A DNA stretch of 64,000 bases. Source: Tatumella saanichensis (GTDB lineage Bacteria; Pseudomonadota; Gammaproteobacteria; Enterobacterales; Enterobacteriaceae). Position numbers and translations under genes: made by a program. Location of the stretch: contig NZ_ATMI01000006.1 of assembly GCF_000439375.1 (NCBI RefSeq), forward strand, positions 1 through 64,000, read 5' to 3'. Below the pieces are notes generated by a model. That model had not been told where the DNA came from. It worked only from the letters and a program-made list of their open reading frames with translations, and did no database searches. Of the stretch, positions 28,362 to 37,651 are shown one piece after another. Numbering within the stretch: the stretch's first letter is position 1; each line of letters opens with the position of its first letter.

Positions 28362-29330
28362 TTATCCTATCAGCGGCAACAGGGCGTGTTGCACAGCATC
28401 CACGCTGATATTGCCCATGCTATTGCCGGATCCTGGGCGCAGTGCTATTTGGTGGTCACCATAACCGCCGATTAGCCCTGGGTCCGTCGGCCCGTATAGG
28501 GTGATATTGGGCCGGTCCAGCGCGGCAGCCAGATGGCTGAGTCCGGTATCCACCGAGATAATCGCTTTGGCTCCTGCCAATTCGGTGGCGACTTCCGCCA
28601 AGGGAAGTTTGGGTAATACTGTCACTTTATCGTAGCCTTTCGCCAAGCGAAGTGCCCGTTGATACTCATGCTCTGCCCCCCAGGGTAGCTTAACCCCGTA
28701 TCCAGCTGCGGTGACACGGGCGATCAGTTCCCGCCAGTGATCTTCTGGCCAATGTTTATTATCCCGGGTGGTGGCATGCAGAAAAATCAAATATTGACCT
28801 GCATCCGCCGGTAGATGATGGGTAAAGTGGTTAGCGATGGCATAATCACCGCGAGTTTCCGGACGTGTATAGCCGAGGCTTTTGGCAAATAACTCACGGG
28901 TTCTTTCCACCGCATGCTGCTGACGGGGGATCGCATGGCGTTTGTCATACCACCAGCAGGAGAAAGGTTCTCTGGCACTGTTTTTATCTGCACCGTGTTT
29001 CTCACCACGGGCCAGACGAGTGACTAGGGCAGCACTTTTGATCAGTCCTTGGGCATCAATAATGGCATCATACTGCTTTTCGCGTAGTTGCTGTCTGAAG
29101 CGGAAGCGTTCTTCACGCTGCGCGATACCGAACCAGTGCTTACGCCAGCGTCTAATCGCGACTGGTAATACACGGTCTACCGCAGGATGCCAGCTGGGAA
29201 TTTGGCTGAAATTCTCTTCAACCACCCAATCAAAGCGGACACCGGGGATGGCCTGCATAGCATCGGTGAGTGCCGGAAGTGTATGGATAACATCGCCCAT
29301 CGACGATGTTTTTACAATCAGGACCTGCAT
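28362..29330 (-). CDS. waaC: LPS heptosyltransferase I WaaC
   Basis: WaaC adds the first L-glycero-D-manno-heptose to Kdo2-lipid A. The 322-residue GT9 protein shows VLIVKTSSMGDVIHTLPALTDAM, FDWVVEENFSQIPSWHPAVD, YDAIIDAQGLIKSAALVTRLARG, QHAVERTRELFAKSLGY and SVDTGLSHLAAALDRPNITLYGPTDPGLIGGYG, closely following E. coli WaaC. Its ATG directly abuts the waaF stop (TAGATG), with the ribosome-binding sequence inside waaF. Confidence 0.97.
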   Translation of the reverse strand: MQVLIVKTSSMGDVIHTLPALTDAMQAIPGVRFDWVVEENFSQIPSWHPAVDRVLPVAIRRWRKHWFGIAQREERFRFRQQLREKQYDAIIDAQGLIKSAALVTRLARGEKHGADKNSAREPFSCWWYDKRHAIPRQQHAVERTRELFAKSLGYTRPETRGDYAIANHFTHHLPADAGQYLIFLHATTRDNKHWPEDHWRELIARVTAAGYGVKLPWGAEHEYQRALRLAKGYDKVTVLPKLPLAEVATELAGAKAIISVDTGLSHLAAALDRPNITLYGPTDPGLIGGYGDHQIALRPGSGNSMGNISVDAVQHALLPLIG

Positions 29331-30377
29331 CTATTCTCCTGTCGGGCCAAGTAATAACGTCAGCTCATCCATAACACGTGCAGGAGTAATATCAATCAGA
29401 CTCTGATGATAGCCGAGGTCAGTCTCACCTTTTCGGATTTTATGGTATCCGGTGATCAGGCGAATAATGCGCGCTGTATCCGATAGCGGCGGGGTAAAGT
29501 CGGGACTGCTGGGGCCATAGAGTGCCACTAACGGCCGTTGCAAGGCAGCAGCAACGTGCATCAATCCTGAATCATTGCTGACTATCGCTGCGCAACCGGC
29601 AATCAGAATCACTGCTTGGTCAAGGTTAGTTTTTCCTGCCAGGTTGTGGCAGAAAGCCTGATCCGCCTCGTCCAAGCTGTTCAATATATCTTCGCCGGCT
29701 TCATGGTCTTTCTCAGAACCGAACAAGACAACCCGGTAACCGCGGTTAATGAGCTGCTGTGCTAGGGTCGCATAATGATAGTGTGGCCAGCGTTTCGCAG
29801 GACCGAATTCTGCGCCGGGACAGAACCCGACGATTGGCCGATCTCCCGGTAGGGAAAACAGTCCCGTGGTCTCAGAGATTTCCTGCAGGGTCACGGTGAG
29901 AGCTGGTCGCAACAGCGGCTGTGGAAGATCGGCCGCTTTACTGATAGTGCCCGCATCATACGCCAAGGCGACATAGCGCTCGACCATCAGCGGAAAGGCG
30001 GCTTTATCCAGTACCCGTGCATCGTTGAGTACGCCATAACGCATTTCACCACGCCAACCGGTACGCCGTGCGATACCGGCGAAGAATGGCACCAGGGCAG
30101 ATTTAAATGAGTTAGGTAATACATAGGCACGGTCATAATGACTGTCACGCAGTGATCGGCCAATCCGGCGACGTTCTCCGAGGGCTAGTGATCCGTGGCC
30201 AAGGGGCATCGCCAGTGCCTCGTTAACTTCTGGCATCCGAGACAGCAACGGACGGCACCATGCCGGCGCCATCACATCAATTATCGCCTGTGGATACTGC
30301 GCTTTAAGGGTACGATACAGACTCTGAGACATCATCATATCGCCTACCCAAGATGGGCCGATCACCAGTATTTTCAT
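29331..30377 (-). CDS. waaF: LPS heptosyltransferase II WaaF
   Basis: WaaF adds the second heptose of the inner core. From ATG 30377 it has 348 residues, the E. coli length. It begins MKILVIGPSWVGDMMMSQSL and has VMAPAWCRPLLSRMPEVNEA, PNSFKSALVPFFAGI, RTGWRGEMRYG, FCPGAEFGPAKRWP and VSNDSGLMHVAAALQRPLVALYGPSSPDFTPPL. It is the middle gene of hldD-waaF-waaC; the gap to hldD is 20 bases. Confidence 0.98.
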   Translation of the reverse strand: MKILVIGPSWVGDMMMSQSLYRTLKAQYPQAIIDVMAPAWCRPLLSRMPEVNEALAMPLGHGSLALGERRRIGRSLRDSHYDRAYVLPNSFKSALVPFFAGIARRTGWRGEMRYGVLNDARVLDKAAFPLMVERYVALAYDAGTISKAADLPQPLLRPALTVTLQEISETTGLFSLPGDRPIVGFCPGAEFGPAKRWPHYHYATLAQQLINRGYRVVLFGSEKDHEAGEDILNSLDEADQAFCHNLAGKTNLDQAVILIAGCAAIVSNDSGLMHVAAALQRPLVALYGPSSPDFTPPLSDTARIIRLITGYHKIRKGETDLGYHQSLIDITPARVMDELTLLLGPTGE

Positions 30378-30397
30378 TGCCGTCAGGTCTCTTGTGA

Positions 30398-31324
30398 TTA
30401 CTTGTTCAGCCAAGTCATATAATCAGCTACGCCTTCGGCAACGGTTTTAAACGGTTTATCGTAACCGGTTGCACGCAGGTTGGTCAGGTCTGCTCGAGTA
30501 TATTCCTGGTAGCGGCCTTTTAGTTTTTCAGGGAACGGGATGTATTCGACTTCACCTTTACCGTGGTAGGCCAGCACCGCATCCGCCACTTCTTGGAAAG
30601 ATTCGGCACGACCGGTACCACAGTTGTAGATCCCGGAGATGGCATTTTCCCAGCACCACAGATTTACGGCGGCAACATCTTCTACATAGATAAAGTCACG
30701 TTGGAAGTTTTCACTACCGGCAAACAGTTTTGGGTTTTCACCTTGGGTGATCTGCGTATTCAGATGGAAGGCCACGCTGGCCATACTGCCTTTGTGGCCT
30801 TCACGCGGACCATAGACATTAAAGTAGCGGAAACCACATACCGGTGACTCAGCTTCTGGCAGGATGCTGCGCACGTAATGATCGAACAGCATCTTCGAGT
30901 AGCCGTAGACATTAAGTGGCGATTCAAACTCACGCTTTTCAATAAAGTTATCGTTACGTCCACCATAGGTCGCTGCTGAGGAGGCGTACAGGAACGGGAT
31001 CTGACGATCCAGGCAATAATGCAGCAGTTCTTTGGAATACTGATAGTTATTATCCATCATGTACTTGCCATCCCACTCAGTAGTGGAGGAGCAGGCACCC
31101 TGATGGAAAATCGCCTCAATCGGTCCCAGATCATCTCCAGCCATCAGGCTGACCAGGAACTCTTCTTTATCCATGTAGTCACTGATATCCAGATCAGTCA
31201 GATTGGCGAATTTGGTACCATCTTTCAGGTTATCCACCACCAGAATGTCAGTGTGACCGCGATCATTTAGCGCTTTAACAATATTGCTGCCGATCATGCC
31301 GGCGCCACCAGTAACGATAATCAT
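30398..31324 (-). CDS. hldD: ADP-glyceromanno-heptose 6-epimerase HldD
   Basis: HldD converts ADP-D-glycero- to ADP-L-glycero-D-manno-heptose, the donor for WaaC, WaaF and WaaQ. The 308-residue SDR protein has the NADP site [19 protein letters not shown], the Ser/Tyr/Lys site in SSAATYGG and [12 protein letters not shown], and [26 protein letters not shown] 31324 has AAGGT seven bases upstream; the 41-residue extension is rejected. It heads the minus-strand heptose operon. E. coli has tdh-kbl nearby; these are absent here. Confidence 0.98.
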   Translation of the reverse strand: MIIVTGGAGMIGSNIVKALNDRGHTDILVVDNLKDGTKFANLTDLDISDYMDKEEFLVSLMAGDDLGPIEAIFHQGACSSTTEWDGKYMMDNNYQYSKELLHYCLDRQIPFLYASSAATYGGRNDNFIEKREFESPLNVYGYSKMLFDHYVRSILPEAESPVCGFRYFNVYGPREGHKGSMASVAFHLNTQITQGENPKLFAGSENFQRDFIYVEDVAAVNLWCWENAISGIYNCGTGRAESFQEVADAVLAYHGKGEVEYIPFPEKLKGRYQEYTRADLTNLRATGYDKPFKTVAEGVADYMTWLNK

Positions 31325-31505
31325 GCGTGTACCTTTCAATGAGGACGGTTGTCCGTGAAATGGGTTTATAGGCACCAATGATACCATTTCATGCAGGGTA
31401 AAGGCAGAGGCAGTCATACTGGGAAAAGGATTGGTGAGGGGTGTCACAAATGCAGCCTCTCGCGGGAACTGCCATGATGACGGCTCGCATCGTAGGGAAA
31501 GCCGA

Positions 31506-31521
31506 GCCTGCTGACGCAGGC
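31506..31521 (-). terminator. Hairpin after yibQ
   Basis: GCCTGC and GCAGGC form a 6-bp stem (31506-31511, 31516-31521) about 13 bases past the yibQ stop on the minus strand. The T-run is poor. Confidence 0.45.
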
Positions 31522-31533
31522 CCAGTTCAAAAA

Positions 31534-32439
31534 TCAGAATAGCGAGCGAATATCACGGACAAACTGGCTGTTTTTCAGACTGCTGTAAATTCTGGCAACA
31601 CCAGTAGAGGGAGGTGGTGGAGTCAGTTTATGGGTAGTCCTACATTGGCGACCAAACGGCGGTGCTGTCGGCTTCATGCTGCCAGCGGCAGGTGTTTTAC
31701 CGGTCATGGACGGCAGTGCTACGCCGTTGAGTAATTGACTTGGCCTGACCAGCGTAATGTCCGGCGGCAGGCTAGCCAACATTTGCTGTAATACTCTGAC
31801 GGTGGCCGGGTGAGGGTGACCAATGGCAATCGCTGAGCCATTACGGCGTGCTAGGCGAATGGCCCGTTCAAACTGCTGACGGATATCGGCATCATTCGGC
31901 GTATCATCAAGGAAGACATTACGTTTAAGGATCCGCACGTCGGTACCTTTTGCAGCTGGCACGGACTGGCTGTTACCGATAGTCATACTGTCAAGAAAGT
32001 AAAACTTATAGTGGTTCAGTACCTGCATGACATTGATCATTCCCGGCAAGCTGGACGTCATTTTACTGCCCATATGATTATTCAACCCGACCGCATAGGG
32101 GACATGGTCGACTGCCAGCTGAATAATACGCGCGATATCAGCTCGGCTCATCTCCGGGCTAAGCGTGTTTTTTTCCAAGGGTTGTTTACTGAGGGGGGCC
32201 ATCGGCAGATGGATCAGGACTTCATGCCCCGTCTGGTGGGCCTTGATCGCCATTTCCCGGGCATGGGTTGAGTCCGGTAGTACCGCCACAGAGACGGCGG
32301 CCGGCATTTTCAACACCTGGTTTTCTTCTTTTGGCCGGTAGCCAAAATCATCAATTACAATCGCCAGCTTACCGGCTAACGCAGACTGGCAAATTAGCAA
32401 GCCACCGAGTAAGGCGGCGGTTTTAAGACCCTGCACCAT
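31534..32439 (-). CDS. yibQ: Divergent polysaccharide deacetylase family protein YibQ
   Basis: YibQ belongs to the divergent polysaccharide deacetylase (DUF610) family; its substrate is unknown. The 301-residue precursor has a signal peptide ending near residue 22 (LLICQSALA), then [58 protein letters not shown] and [15 protein letters not shown]. It overlaps the envC stop by one base (TAATG), so it is cotranslated with the amidase activator, hinting at a cell-wall role. The C-terminal 70 residues are Pro-rich and poorly conserved. Confidence 0.93.
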   Translation of the reverse strand: MVQGLKTAALLGGLLICQSALAGKLAIVIDDFGYRPKEENQVLKMPAAVSVAVLPDSTHAREMAIKAHQTGHEVLIHLPMAPLSKQPLEKNTLSPEMSRADIARIIQLAVDHVPYAVGLNNHMGSKMTSSLPGMINVMQVLNHYKFYFLDSMTIGNSQSVPAAKGTDVRILKRNVFLDDTPNDADIRQQFERAIRLARRNGSAIAIGHPHPATVRVLQQMLASLPPDITLVRPSQLLNGVALPSMTGKTPAAGSMKPTAPPFGRQCRTTHKLTPPPPSTGVARIYSSLKNSQFVRDIRSLF

Positions 32440-33740
32440 TATTTTCCTAACCAGCTGAGAGGGTTAACTGCCTGACCCTGACGACGGATCTCGAAGTACA
32501 ACGAAGGGATACCCCGACCACCGCTGGTCCCGACGAGAGCGATTGGTTGACCGGCTCGTACCTGATCACCGACATTCACCAGTGCGCTCTGATTATAACC
32601 ATAGAGCGTCATATCCCCTTTGCCGTGTTCCAGTACAATGACCAGCCCGTACCCCTGCAGCCAGTCGGCCATAATCACACGGCCGTCAGCAATCGCTCTG
32701 ACATCAGTCCCTTCCGCTGCACTGATGACTAATCCTTTCCAGCGTAGTTCACCCTGTAGGGTTTCACCAAACCGATGTAACAATTTACCTCTGACTGGCC
32801 ACGGATACTGTCCAGCCGGCCTTCCCAGCCCTCCGGTACGGGCCATCAACTCCTGCTCACCTTCCGTTGGCTTATAGTTCGAACCAGAGGCTTTTGCCTG
32901 TGCTTGGCGCTGGCGCACCTGGGCGGCTTCCCGCGCTTCTTGTTCAGCACGAGCTTTGGCAATCTGTTCGGCTCGGGCAATCTTCGCTTGTAAACGGCTT
33001 TCATTCTGGCGCATCTCCACCAGATCGGCCTGATCTTTTTCCAGTGATGACTCCAGCACGCTCAGCGTTCGCTGACGCGCTGAACGCGCCTGCTCAAGTT
33101 TTGCCTGTTGTGCCTGTTGTTGGATCAGGAGTTGCTGCTGTTGCTGTTGCTTCTGCTGTAGTTCTTGCTTCTGCGCAGCCAGTTGGGCCCGGGTTTGTTT
33201 TAGATCGCGGATGTTTTGTTGGCGGGCCTGATTAAAATAAGTAAAGTAGGTAAGGATGCGGTCATCGCGCTCGCCTGCTTCTCCACTGAGCATCAGTTCT
33301 AAGCCGCTATGCTGACCTTGACGAAAGGCGGCATCCAACTGCTGTGCCAGCAAATCTTCTTCACGATCCTGACGCTTTTCGAGGGCACTGACTGAACGGG
33401 TTAGCGAATCAATATCACGAGTAATGCCATCAAGCACTGACTGGGTTTGCCGAAGTTGTCGGCTCGCCTGAGCAATCAGTTTCTCCTGACTCTCCAGTTG
33501 ATCCAGCAGGGCGCTACGCTGAATCTTCTGAGCACGGACACTTTTCTCTTTATCGGCGATATCCTGCTGAATAGATTTCAGCTGTGTTTTGTTATCGTCT
33601 GCGGCAGTGGCAGAAACGGAAAAGCACAGATAGCCCGCATAAAGCAGGCTGATGGCCAGCAGAGGCAGTTTCCGCACTGTTGGAAGTGAGCGGAGCGCGA
33701 TCCCTGGCGAGCTCGGAGTGACAGGTTTTTTTTTCGTCAT
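32439..33740 (-). CDS. envC: Murein hydrolase activator EnvC
   Basis: EnvC is a periplasmic septal protein that activates amidases AmiA and AmiB under FtsEX control. The 433-residue precursor has an N-terminal hydrophobic export segment (about 25-46), a long Gln-rich coiled coil (about 50-270) that includes a run of glutamines, and a C-terminal LytM domain (about 320-430). The LytM domain is degenerate: WKGLVI and SLYFEIR replace the usual zinc-ligand motifs, as in E. coli EnvC, so it is an activator not a hydrolase. E. coli gpmI (gpmM) normally precedes envC but is absent. Confidence 0.96.
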   Translation of the reverse strand: MTKKKPVTPSSPGIALRSLPTVRKLPLLAISLLYAGYLCFSVSATAADDNKTQLKSIQQDIADKEKSVRAQKIQRSALLDQLESQEKLIAQASRQLRQTQSVLDGITRDIDSLTRSVSALEKRQDREEDLLAQQLDAAFRQGQHSGLELMLSGEAGERDDRILTYFTYFNQARQQNIRDLKQTRAQLAAQKQELQQKQQQQQQLLIQQQAQQAKLEQARSARQRTLSVLESSLEKDQADLVEMRQNESRLQAKIARAEQIAKARAEQEAREAAQVRQRQAQAKASGSNYKPTEGEQELMARTGGLGRPAGQYPWPVRGKLLHRFGETLQGELRWKGLVISAAEGTDVRAIADGRVIMADWLQGYGLVIVLEHGKGDMTLYGYNQSALVNVGDQVRAGQPIALVGTSGGRGIPSLYFEIRRQGQAVNPLSWLGK

Positions 33741-33992
33741 AAGGCAGCGATTATTTCACGATGCCCGGCGGCTTACCAGAGTCCGCGCCGGGATTTCATA
33801 GTTTGTCACTGGCATTACTAGCATAATCAGACAACAGGAAAGTGCTGAGTGCTTAAATGCAGAATTTATCGGGTAAATCTCACATAAATTGCTCGTTCAA
33901 CGGTTTTAGTGTCTGTACATGCCGTGCTGCACAGGTATACTCAGAGCCCTTATATTATCTTATTTCTGTCCGGTCTGGAGTTGTTACCCCTC

Positions 33993-34424
33993 ATGCAAGA
34001 TATTATGGAATTTGCACGCAATCATCTGGTTCTTTGCCTCGCTTGGGTTGTTTTATTAGTGCTGGTGATTGTTACTACCTTTAAGGGGCTGGTGTCCAAA
34101 GTGAAAACGGTCAGCCGTGGCCAGGCGACTCATCTGATTAATAAAGCCAATGCGGTGGTTGTTGATGTCCGCAGCCGTGATGATTTCCGTCGCGGACATA
34201 TCTCCGGTGCTGTGAACCTGGCCGCCGCAGAGATCAAAAAAGGCAACCTGACTGAGGTCGAAAAATTCAAAGATCAGCCGGTGATTGTGACCTGCCAAAC
34301 CGGACAGACTGCTGGAGAATCTGCCGCTCAGTTAAGCGCTGCTGGATTCACTCAGGTCTTTGTTCTGAAAGAAGGTATCAGTGGTTGGAACGGTGAAAAC
34401 CTGCCGCTGGTACGTGGTAAATAA
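33993..34424 (+). CDS. yibN: Rhodanese-like domain membrane protein YibN
   Basis: The 143-residue protein equals E. coli YibN in length. It has an N-terminal membrane segment (about residues 10-30: [19 protein letters not shown]) and a rhodanese domain ([24 protein letters not shown], then [20 protein letters not shown]). The candidate active loop reads [12 protein letters not shown], placing Cys in the usual rhodanese position. E. coli YibN has been found near the Sec/YidC membrane machinery. grxC and secB follow in the same direction. ATG 33993 is chosen by homology. Confidence 0.94.
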   Translation: MQDIMEFARNHLVLCLAWVVLLVLVIVTTFKGLVSKVKTVSRGQATHLINKANAVVVDVRSRDDFRRGHISGAVNLAAAEIKKGNLTEVEKFKDQPVIVTCQTGQTAGESAAQLSAAGFTQVFVLKEGISGWNGENLPLVRGK

Positions 34425-34442
34425 GCGTAAGAGGGACTGAAA

Positions 34443-34697
34443 ATGGCGACAATTGATATCTACACCAAACAGACCTGTCCGTTCTGCCACCGAGCGAAAG
34501 CACTGCTGGAGAAGAAAGGCGCAGCCTTTAATGAGATTGCTATTGATGGTGATGCCGAAAAACGTGCAGGTATGATTGAACGCAGCGGCCGTACTACAGT
34601 TCCTCAGATCTTTATCGATGGAAAACATATTGGTGGTTGTGATGATCTGTTCGCCTTAGAAGCTGAACAGGGTCTGGACCCATTACTGCAAGCCTGA
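34443..34697 (+). CDS. grxC: Glutaredoxin 3
   Basis: GrxC is a cytoplasmic glutathione-dependent dithiol oxidoreductase. The 84-residue protein has the active site Cys12-Pro-Phe-Cys15 (E. coli CPYC), the cis-proline loop TTVPQIF and the glutathione-binding IGGCDDL. It lies 18 bases after yibN and 43 bases before secB, the same arrangement as E. coli. Confidence 0.97.
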   Translation: MATIDIYTKQTCPFCHRAKALLEKKGAAFNEIAIDGDAEKRAGMIERSGRTTVPQIFIDGKHIGGCDDLFALEAEQGLDPLLQA

Positions 34698-34740
34698 TTG
34701 ACCAGGCGGGACTACTTTAAACTAAACAGGATTAAGTGCC

Positions 34741-35199
34741 ATGTCAGAACAAAATAACAGCGAAATGACTTTCCAGATCCAGCGTGTTTATACCAAAGAC
34801 GTGTCTTTTGAAGCCCCTAATGCGCCACAGGTCTTCCAGAAAGAGTGGGAACCTGAAGTCAAACTGGATCTGGATACCGCCTCTTCCCAGTTGGCTGACG
34901 GTATTTTTGAAGTTGTTCTGCGTGTGACGGTGACGGCGACCGTAGGGGAAGAAACTGCGTTCCTGTGTGAAGTTCAACAGGCGGGTATCTTTACCATTGC
35001 TGGTATTGAAGGGACTCAGATGGCACATTGCTTGGGTGCATACTGCCCGAACATCCTGTTCCCTTATGCCCGTGAGTGTGTTTCCGGCTTAGTCTCTCGT
35101 GGGACCTTCCCGCAGCTGAACCTGGCTCCGGTGAATTTCGATGCATTGTTTATGAGCTACCTGCAGGAACAGGAAGGTAGCGCGCCGCAGGACGCGTAA
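34741..35199 (+). CDS. secB: Protein-export chaperone SecB
   Basis: SecB is a cytoplasmic tetrameric chaperone that holds preproteins unfolded and passes them to SecA. The 152-residue acidic protein has [69 protein letters not shown] and [10 protein letters not shown]. Its stop overlaps the gpsA start by one base (TAATG). Confidence 0.98.
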   Translation: MSEQNNSEMTFQIQRVYTKDVSFEAPNAPQVFQKEWEPEVKLDLDTASSQLADGIFEVVLRVTVTATVGEETAFLCEVQQAGIFTIAGIEGTQMAHCLGAYCPNILFPYARECVSGLVSRGTFPQLNLAPVNFDALFMSYLQEQEGSAPQDA

Positions 35200-36218
35200 T
35201 GACGATTCGTAGCCATGCTGTCAGTGTGATCGGTGCCGGTTCTTACGGTACCGCCCTGGCCATTACGCTAGCGCGTAATGGGAACCCAGTTGTGTTATGG
35301 GGGCATAATCCGCGTCATCTTGAGCGTTTACAGGCAGAGCGATGTAATACCGAATTCCTGCCAGAGGTAGCCTTTCCGGATAACCTGCGGATTGAGCCTT
35401 CTCTGACGGCAGCGATTGCTGCCAGTCAGGATATTCTGGTGGTTGTCCCCAGTCATGTATTTGGCGAGGTGCTGGCCCAGATTAAACCTTGCCTAACCGC
35501 AGAATCACGTCTGGTGTGGGCGACCAAAGGTCTTGAGCATGAAACGGGTCGGCTACTGCAGGATGTTGCCCGTGAAATTCTTGGGCCGGATATTCCGCTG
35601 GCAGTGATCTCCGGGCCGACGTTTGCCAAAGAACTGGCAGCGGGTATGCCGACGGCGATTGCACTGGCATCGACCGATACACTGTTTGCGGAGCAGTTAC
35701 AGCAGAAACTGCACTGTGGAAAAAGTTTTCGTGTTTACAGTAACCATGACCTGGTGGGTGTCCAACTCGGTGGCGCCGTAAAAAACGTCATCGCAATCGG
35801 TGCGGGTATTTCTGACGGTATCGGTTTCGGAGCCAATGCACGCACTGCATTGATTACCCGAGGCTTGGCAGAAATGAGTCGCTTAGGGGCGGCCCTCGGC
35901 GCGGATCCGACCACTTTTATGGGGATGGCCGGTTTGGGCGATTTAGTGCTGACCTGTACCGATAATCAGTCCCGTAATCGACGTTTCGGAATGCTACTGG
36001 GTCAGGGTAACAGTGTTGACGTGGCTGAAAAAAGTATTGGTCAGGTGGTCGAAGGCTACCGCAATACTAAAGAAGTTAGGGCATTGGCAGCACGCGTCGG
36101 TGTAGAGATGCCGATTACCGAACAGATCTTCCAAGTTCTGTATTGCGGGAAGCCAGCCCACGAGGCTGCCCTGTCATTACTGGGACGGGAAAGGAAAGAT
36201 GAGAACGACGCGCGCTAA
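35199..36218 (+). CDS. gpsA: NAD(P)+-dependent glycerol-3-phosphate dehydrogenase GpsA
   Basis: GpsA reduces dihydroxyacetone phosphate to sn-glycerol 3-phosphate for phospholipid synthesis. The 339-residue protein has the nucleotide fold [49 protein letters not shown], the substrate region [36 protein letters not shown] and [20 protein letters not shown]. It is translationally coupled to secB. A terminator separates it from cysE. Confidence 0.98.
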   Translation: MTIRSHAVSVIGAGSYGTALAITLARNGNPVVLWGHNPRHLERLQAERCNTEFLPEVAFPDNLRIEPSLTAAIAASQDILVVVPSHVFGEVLAQIKPCLTAESRLVWATKGLEHETGRLLQDVAREILGPDIPLAVISGPTFAKELAAGMPTAIALASTDTLFAEQLQQKLHCGKSFRVYSNHDLVGVQLGGAVKNVIAIGAGISDGIGFGANARTALITRGLAEMSRLGAALGADPTTFMGMAGLGDLVLTCTDNQSRNRRFGMLLGQGNSVDVAEKSIGQVVEGYRNTKEVRALAARVGVEMPITEQIFQVLYCGKPAHEAALSLLGRERKDENDAR

Positions 36219-36255
36219 GGCGCGGGTCTGGCAGTATCTGAATCAATATACCATG

Positions 36256-36278
36256 AGCGCCTGTTAGGGCGCTTTTTT
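36256..36278 (+). terminator. Terminator between gpsA and cysE
   Basis: AGCGCC (36256-36261) and GGCGCT (36268-36273) form a stem followed by TTTTTT. It sits 16 bases before the cysE start codon, so cysE expression probably depends on readthrough or the stem acts as a leader element. Confidence 0.8.
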
Positions 36279-36293
36279 ATCGGGAGTCTGGTT

Positions 36294-37115
36294 ATGTCGT
36301 CTGAAGAGTTAGCACAAATCTGGGAAAACATTATCGCCGAAGCCAGAAGCTTGGCTGAGGGTGAACCCATGCTTGGCAGCTTTATTCATGCGACATTACT
36401 GAAACACGAAAATCTTGGCAGTGCGCTGAGTTATATGCTGGCGAATAAGCTTGCCAACCCAATTATGCCTGCCATTGCAGTCAGGGAGATTGTTGAAGAG
36501 GCTTATCGCAAAGATCCGACGATGATTTTTTCGGCAGCGCGGGATATTACGGCGGTCAGCCAGCGTGACCCGGCCGTGGATAAATACTCGACACCGCTGC
36601 TTTACCTAAAGGGTTTCCACGCACTACAGGCTTACCGTATCGGTAACTGGTTGTGGAAGGAAGGACGTCGCTCTCTGGCGGTCTATCTACAGAATGAGAT
36701 CTCGGTTTCGTTTGGCGTAGATATTCATCCAGCAGCCTCTATCGGCTGCGGCATTATGCTGGATCATGCCACCGGTATTGTGGTCGGTGAGACTGCAGTC
36801 ATTGAAAATGATGTCTCGATCCTGCAATCGGTTACCCTTGGCGGTACCGGTAAGACCTGCGGTGATCGTCATCCTAAAATCCGTGAAGGGGTAATGATCG
36901 GTGCCGGGGCTAAAGTACTGGGTAATATTGAAGTTGGGCGTGGCGCTAAGATTGGAGCCGGCTCTGTGGTGCTTCAACCGGTGCCACCACACACGACCGT
37001 AGCGGGTGTCCCGGCTCGCATTGTCGGTCGCCCGACCTCAGAAAAACCGTCGATGGATATGGACCAGCATTTTAATGGTACCCTTAACGGGTTTGAATAC
37101 GGGGACGGCATCTAA
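36294..37115 (+). CDS. cysE: Serine O-acetyltransferase CysE
   Basis: CysE acetylates serine, the first committed step of cysteine synthesis, and is inhibited by cysteine. The 273-residue protein has the helical N-terminal domain (LAQIWENIIAEARSLAEGEP, LLKHENLGSALSYMLANKL), then left-handed beta-helix hexapeptide repeats with DIHPAASIGCGIMLDHATGIVVGETA, GGTGKTCGDRHPKI and GAGAKVLGNIEVGRGAKIGAGS. The gene is convergent with trmL. Confidence 0.98.
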   Translation: MSSEELAQIWENIIAEARSLAEGEPMLGSFIHATLLKHENLGSALSYMLANKLANPIMPAIAVREIVEEAYRKDPTMIFSAARDITAVSQRDPAVDKYSTPLLYLKGFHALQAYRIGNWLWKEGRRSLAVYLQNEISVSFGVDIHPAASIGCGIMLDHATGIVVGETAVIENDVSILQSVTLGGTGKTCGDRHPKIREGVMIGAGAKVLGNIEVGRGAKIGAGSVVLQPVPPHTTVAGVPARIVGRPTSEKPSMDMDQHFNGTLNGFEYGDGI

Positions 37116-37141
37116 CGTCCCTGTGCCGGGTACCGAGATGA

Positions 37142-37615
37142 TCACTCTATGATGCGTGCCCCGGCATAGTCTAGTTGCCGCCAAGCTTCATACACGACCA
37201 CAGCCACCGCATTCGATAGGTTCATGCTGCGGCTGTCCGGCATCATGGGGATGCGTATTTTTTGCATCGCCGGTAGTGTCTCCAGAATGGTTGCCGGAAT
37301 GCCACGGCTTTCAGGGCCAAACATCATATAATCTCCTGCCTGCCAACTGACTGCACTGTGCGCCGGTGTTCCTTTGGTGGTCAGTGCAAATAGCCTCTCC
37401 GGCTGTTCTGCGGCAAGAAATGCCTGATAGTCAGCATGACGTTGGACGGAAGTGAACTCATGATAGTCGAGCCCAGCACGGCGTAACCGCTTGTCATCCC
37501 AAGTGAATCCGAGGGGTTCAATCAAATGTAGGGCAAAACCAGTATTCGCACATAGACGAATAATATTACCGGTATTAGGCGGAATCTCTGGTTCAAATAA
37601 AACGATGTTAATCAT
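37142..37615 (-). CDS. trmL: tRNA (cytidine(34)-2'-O)-methyltransferase TrmL
   Basis: TrmL methylates the ribose at wobble position 34 of two leucine tRNAs. The 157-residue SPOUT protein has [37 protein letters not shown], the SAM-binding knot with FGPESRGIP and [29 protein letters not shown]. It matches E. coli TrmL in length. It is the last gene before the cpx locus, which in E. coli is elsewhere on the map, so a synteny junction lies between trmL and cpxA. Confidence 0.97.
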   Translation of the reverse strand: MINIVLFEPEIPPNTGNIIRLCANTGFALHLIEPLGFTWDDKRLRRAGLDYHEFTSVQRHADYQAFLAAEQPERLFALTTKGTPAHSAVSWQAGDYMMFGPESRGIPATILETLPAMQKIRIPMMPDSRSMNLSNAVAVVVYEAWRQLDYAGARIIE

Positions 37616-37651
37616 ATAGGCTCCCGGTGACGAGAGCCGCAGAATAGCAAA

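Noticed and set aside
31325-31447. 41-residue N-terminal extension of HldD
   Set aside because: The SDR nucleotide motif should be at the very N-terminus, and ATG 31324 has a good ribosome-binding site.
33100-33180. CAG/CAA-type repeat in envC (and Gln-rich repeats in ftsN)
   Set aside because: These are coding low-complexity stretches of a coiled coil and a flexible linker, not independent repeat elements.
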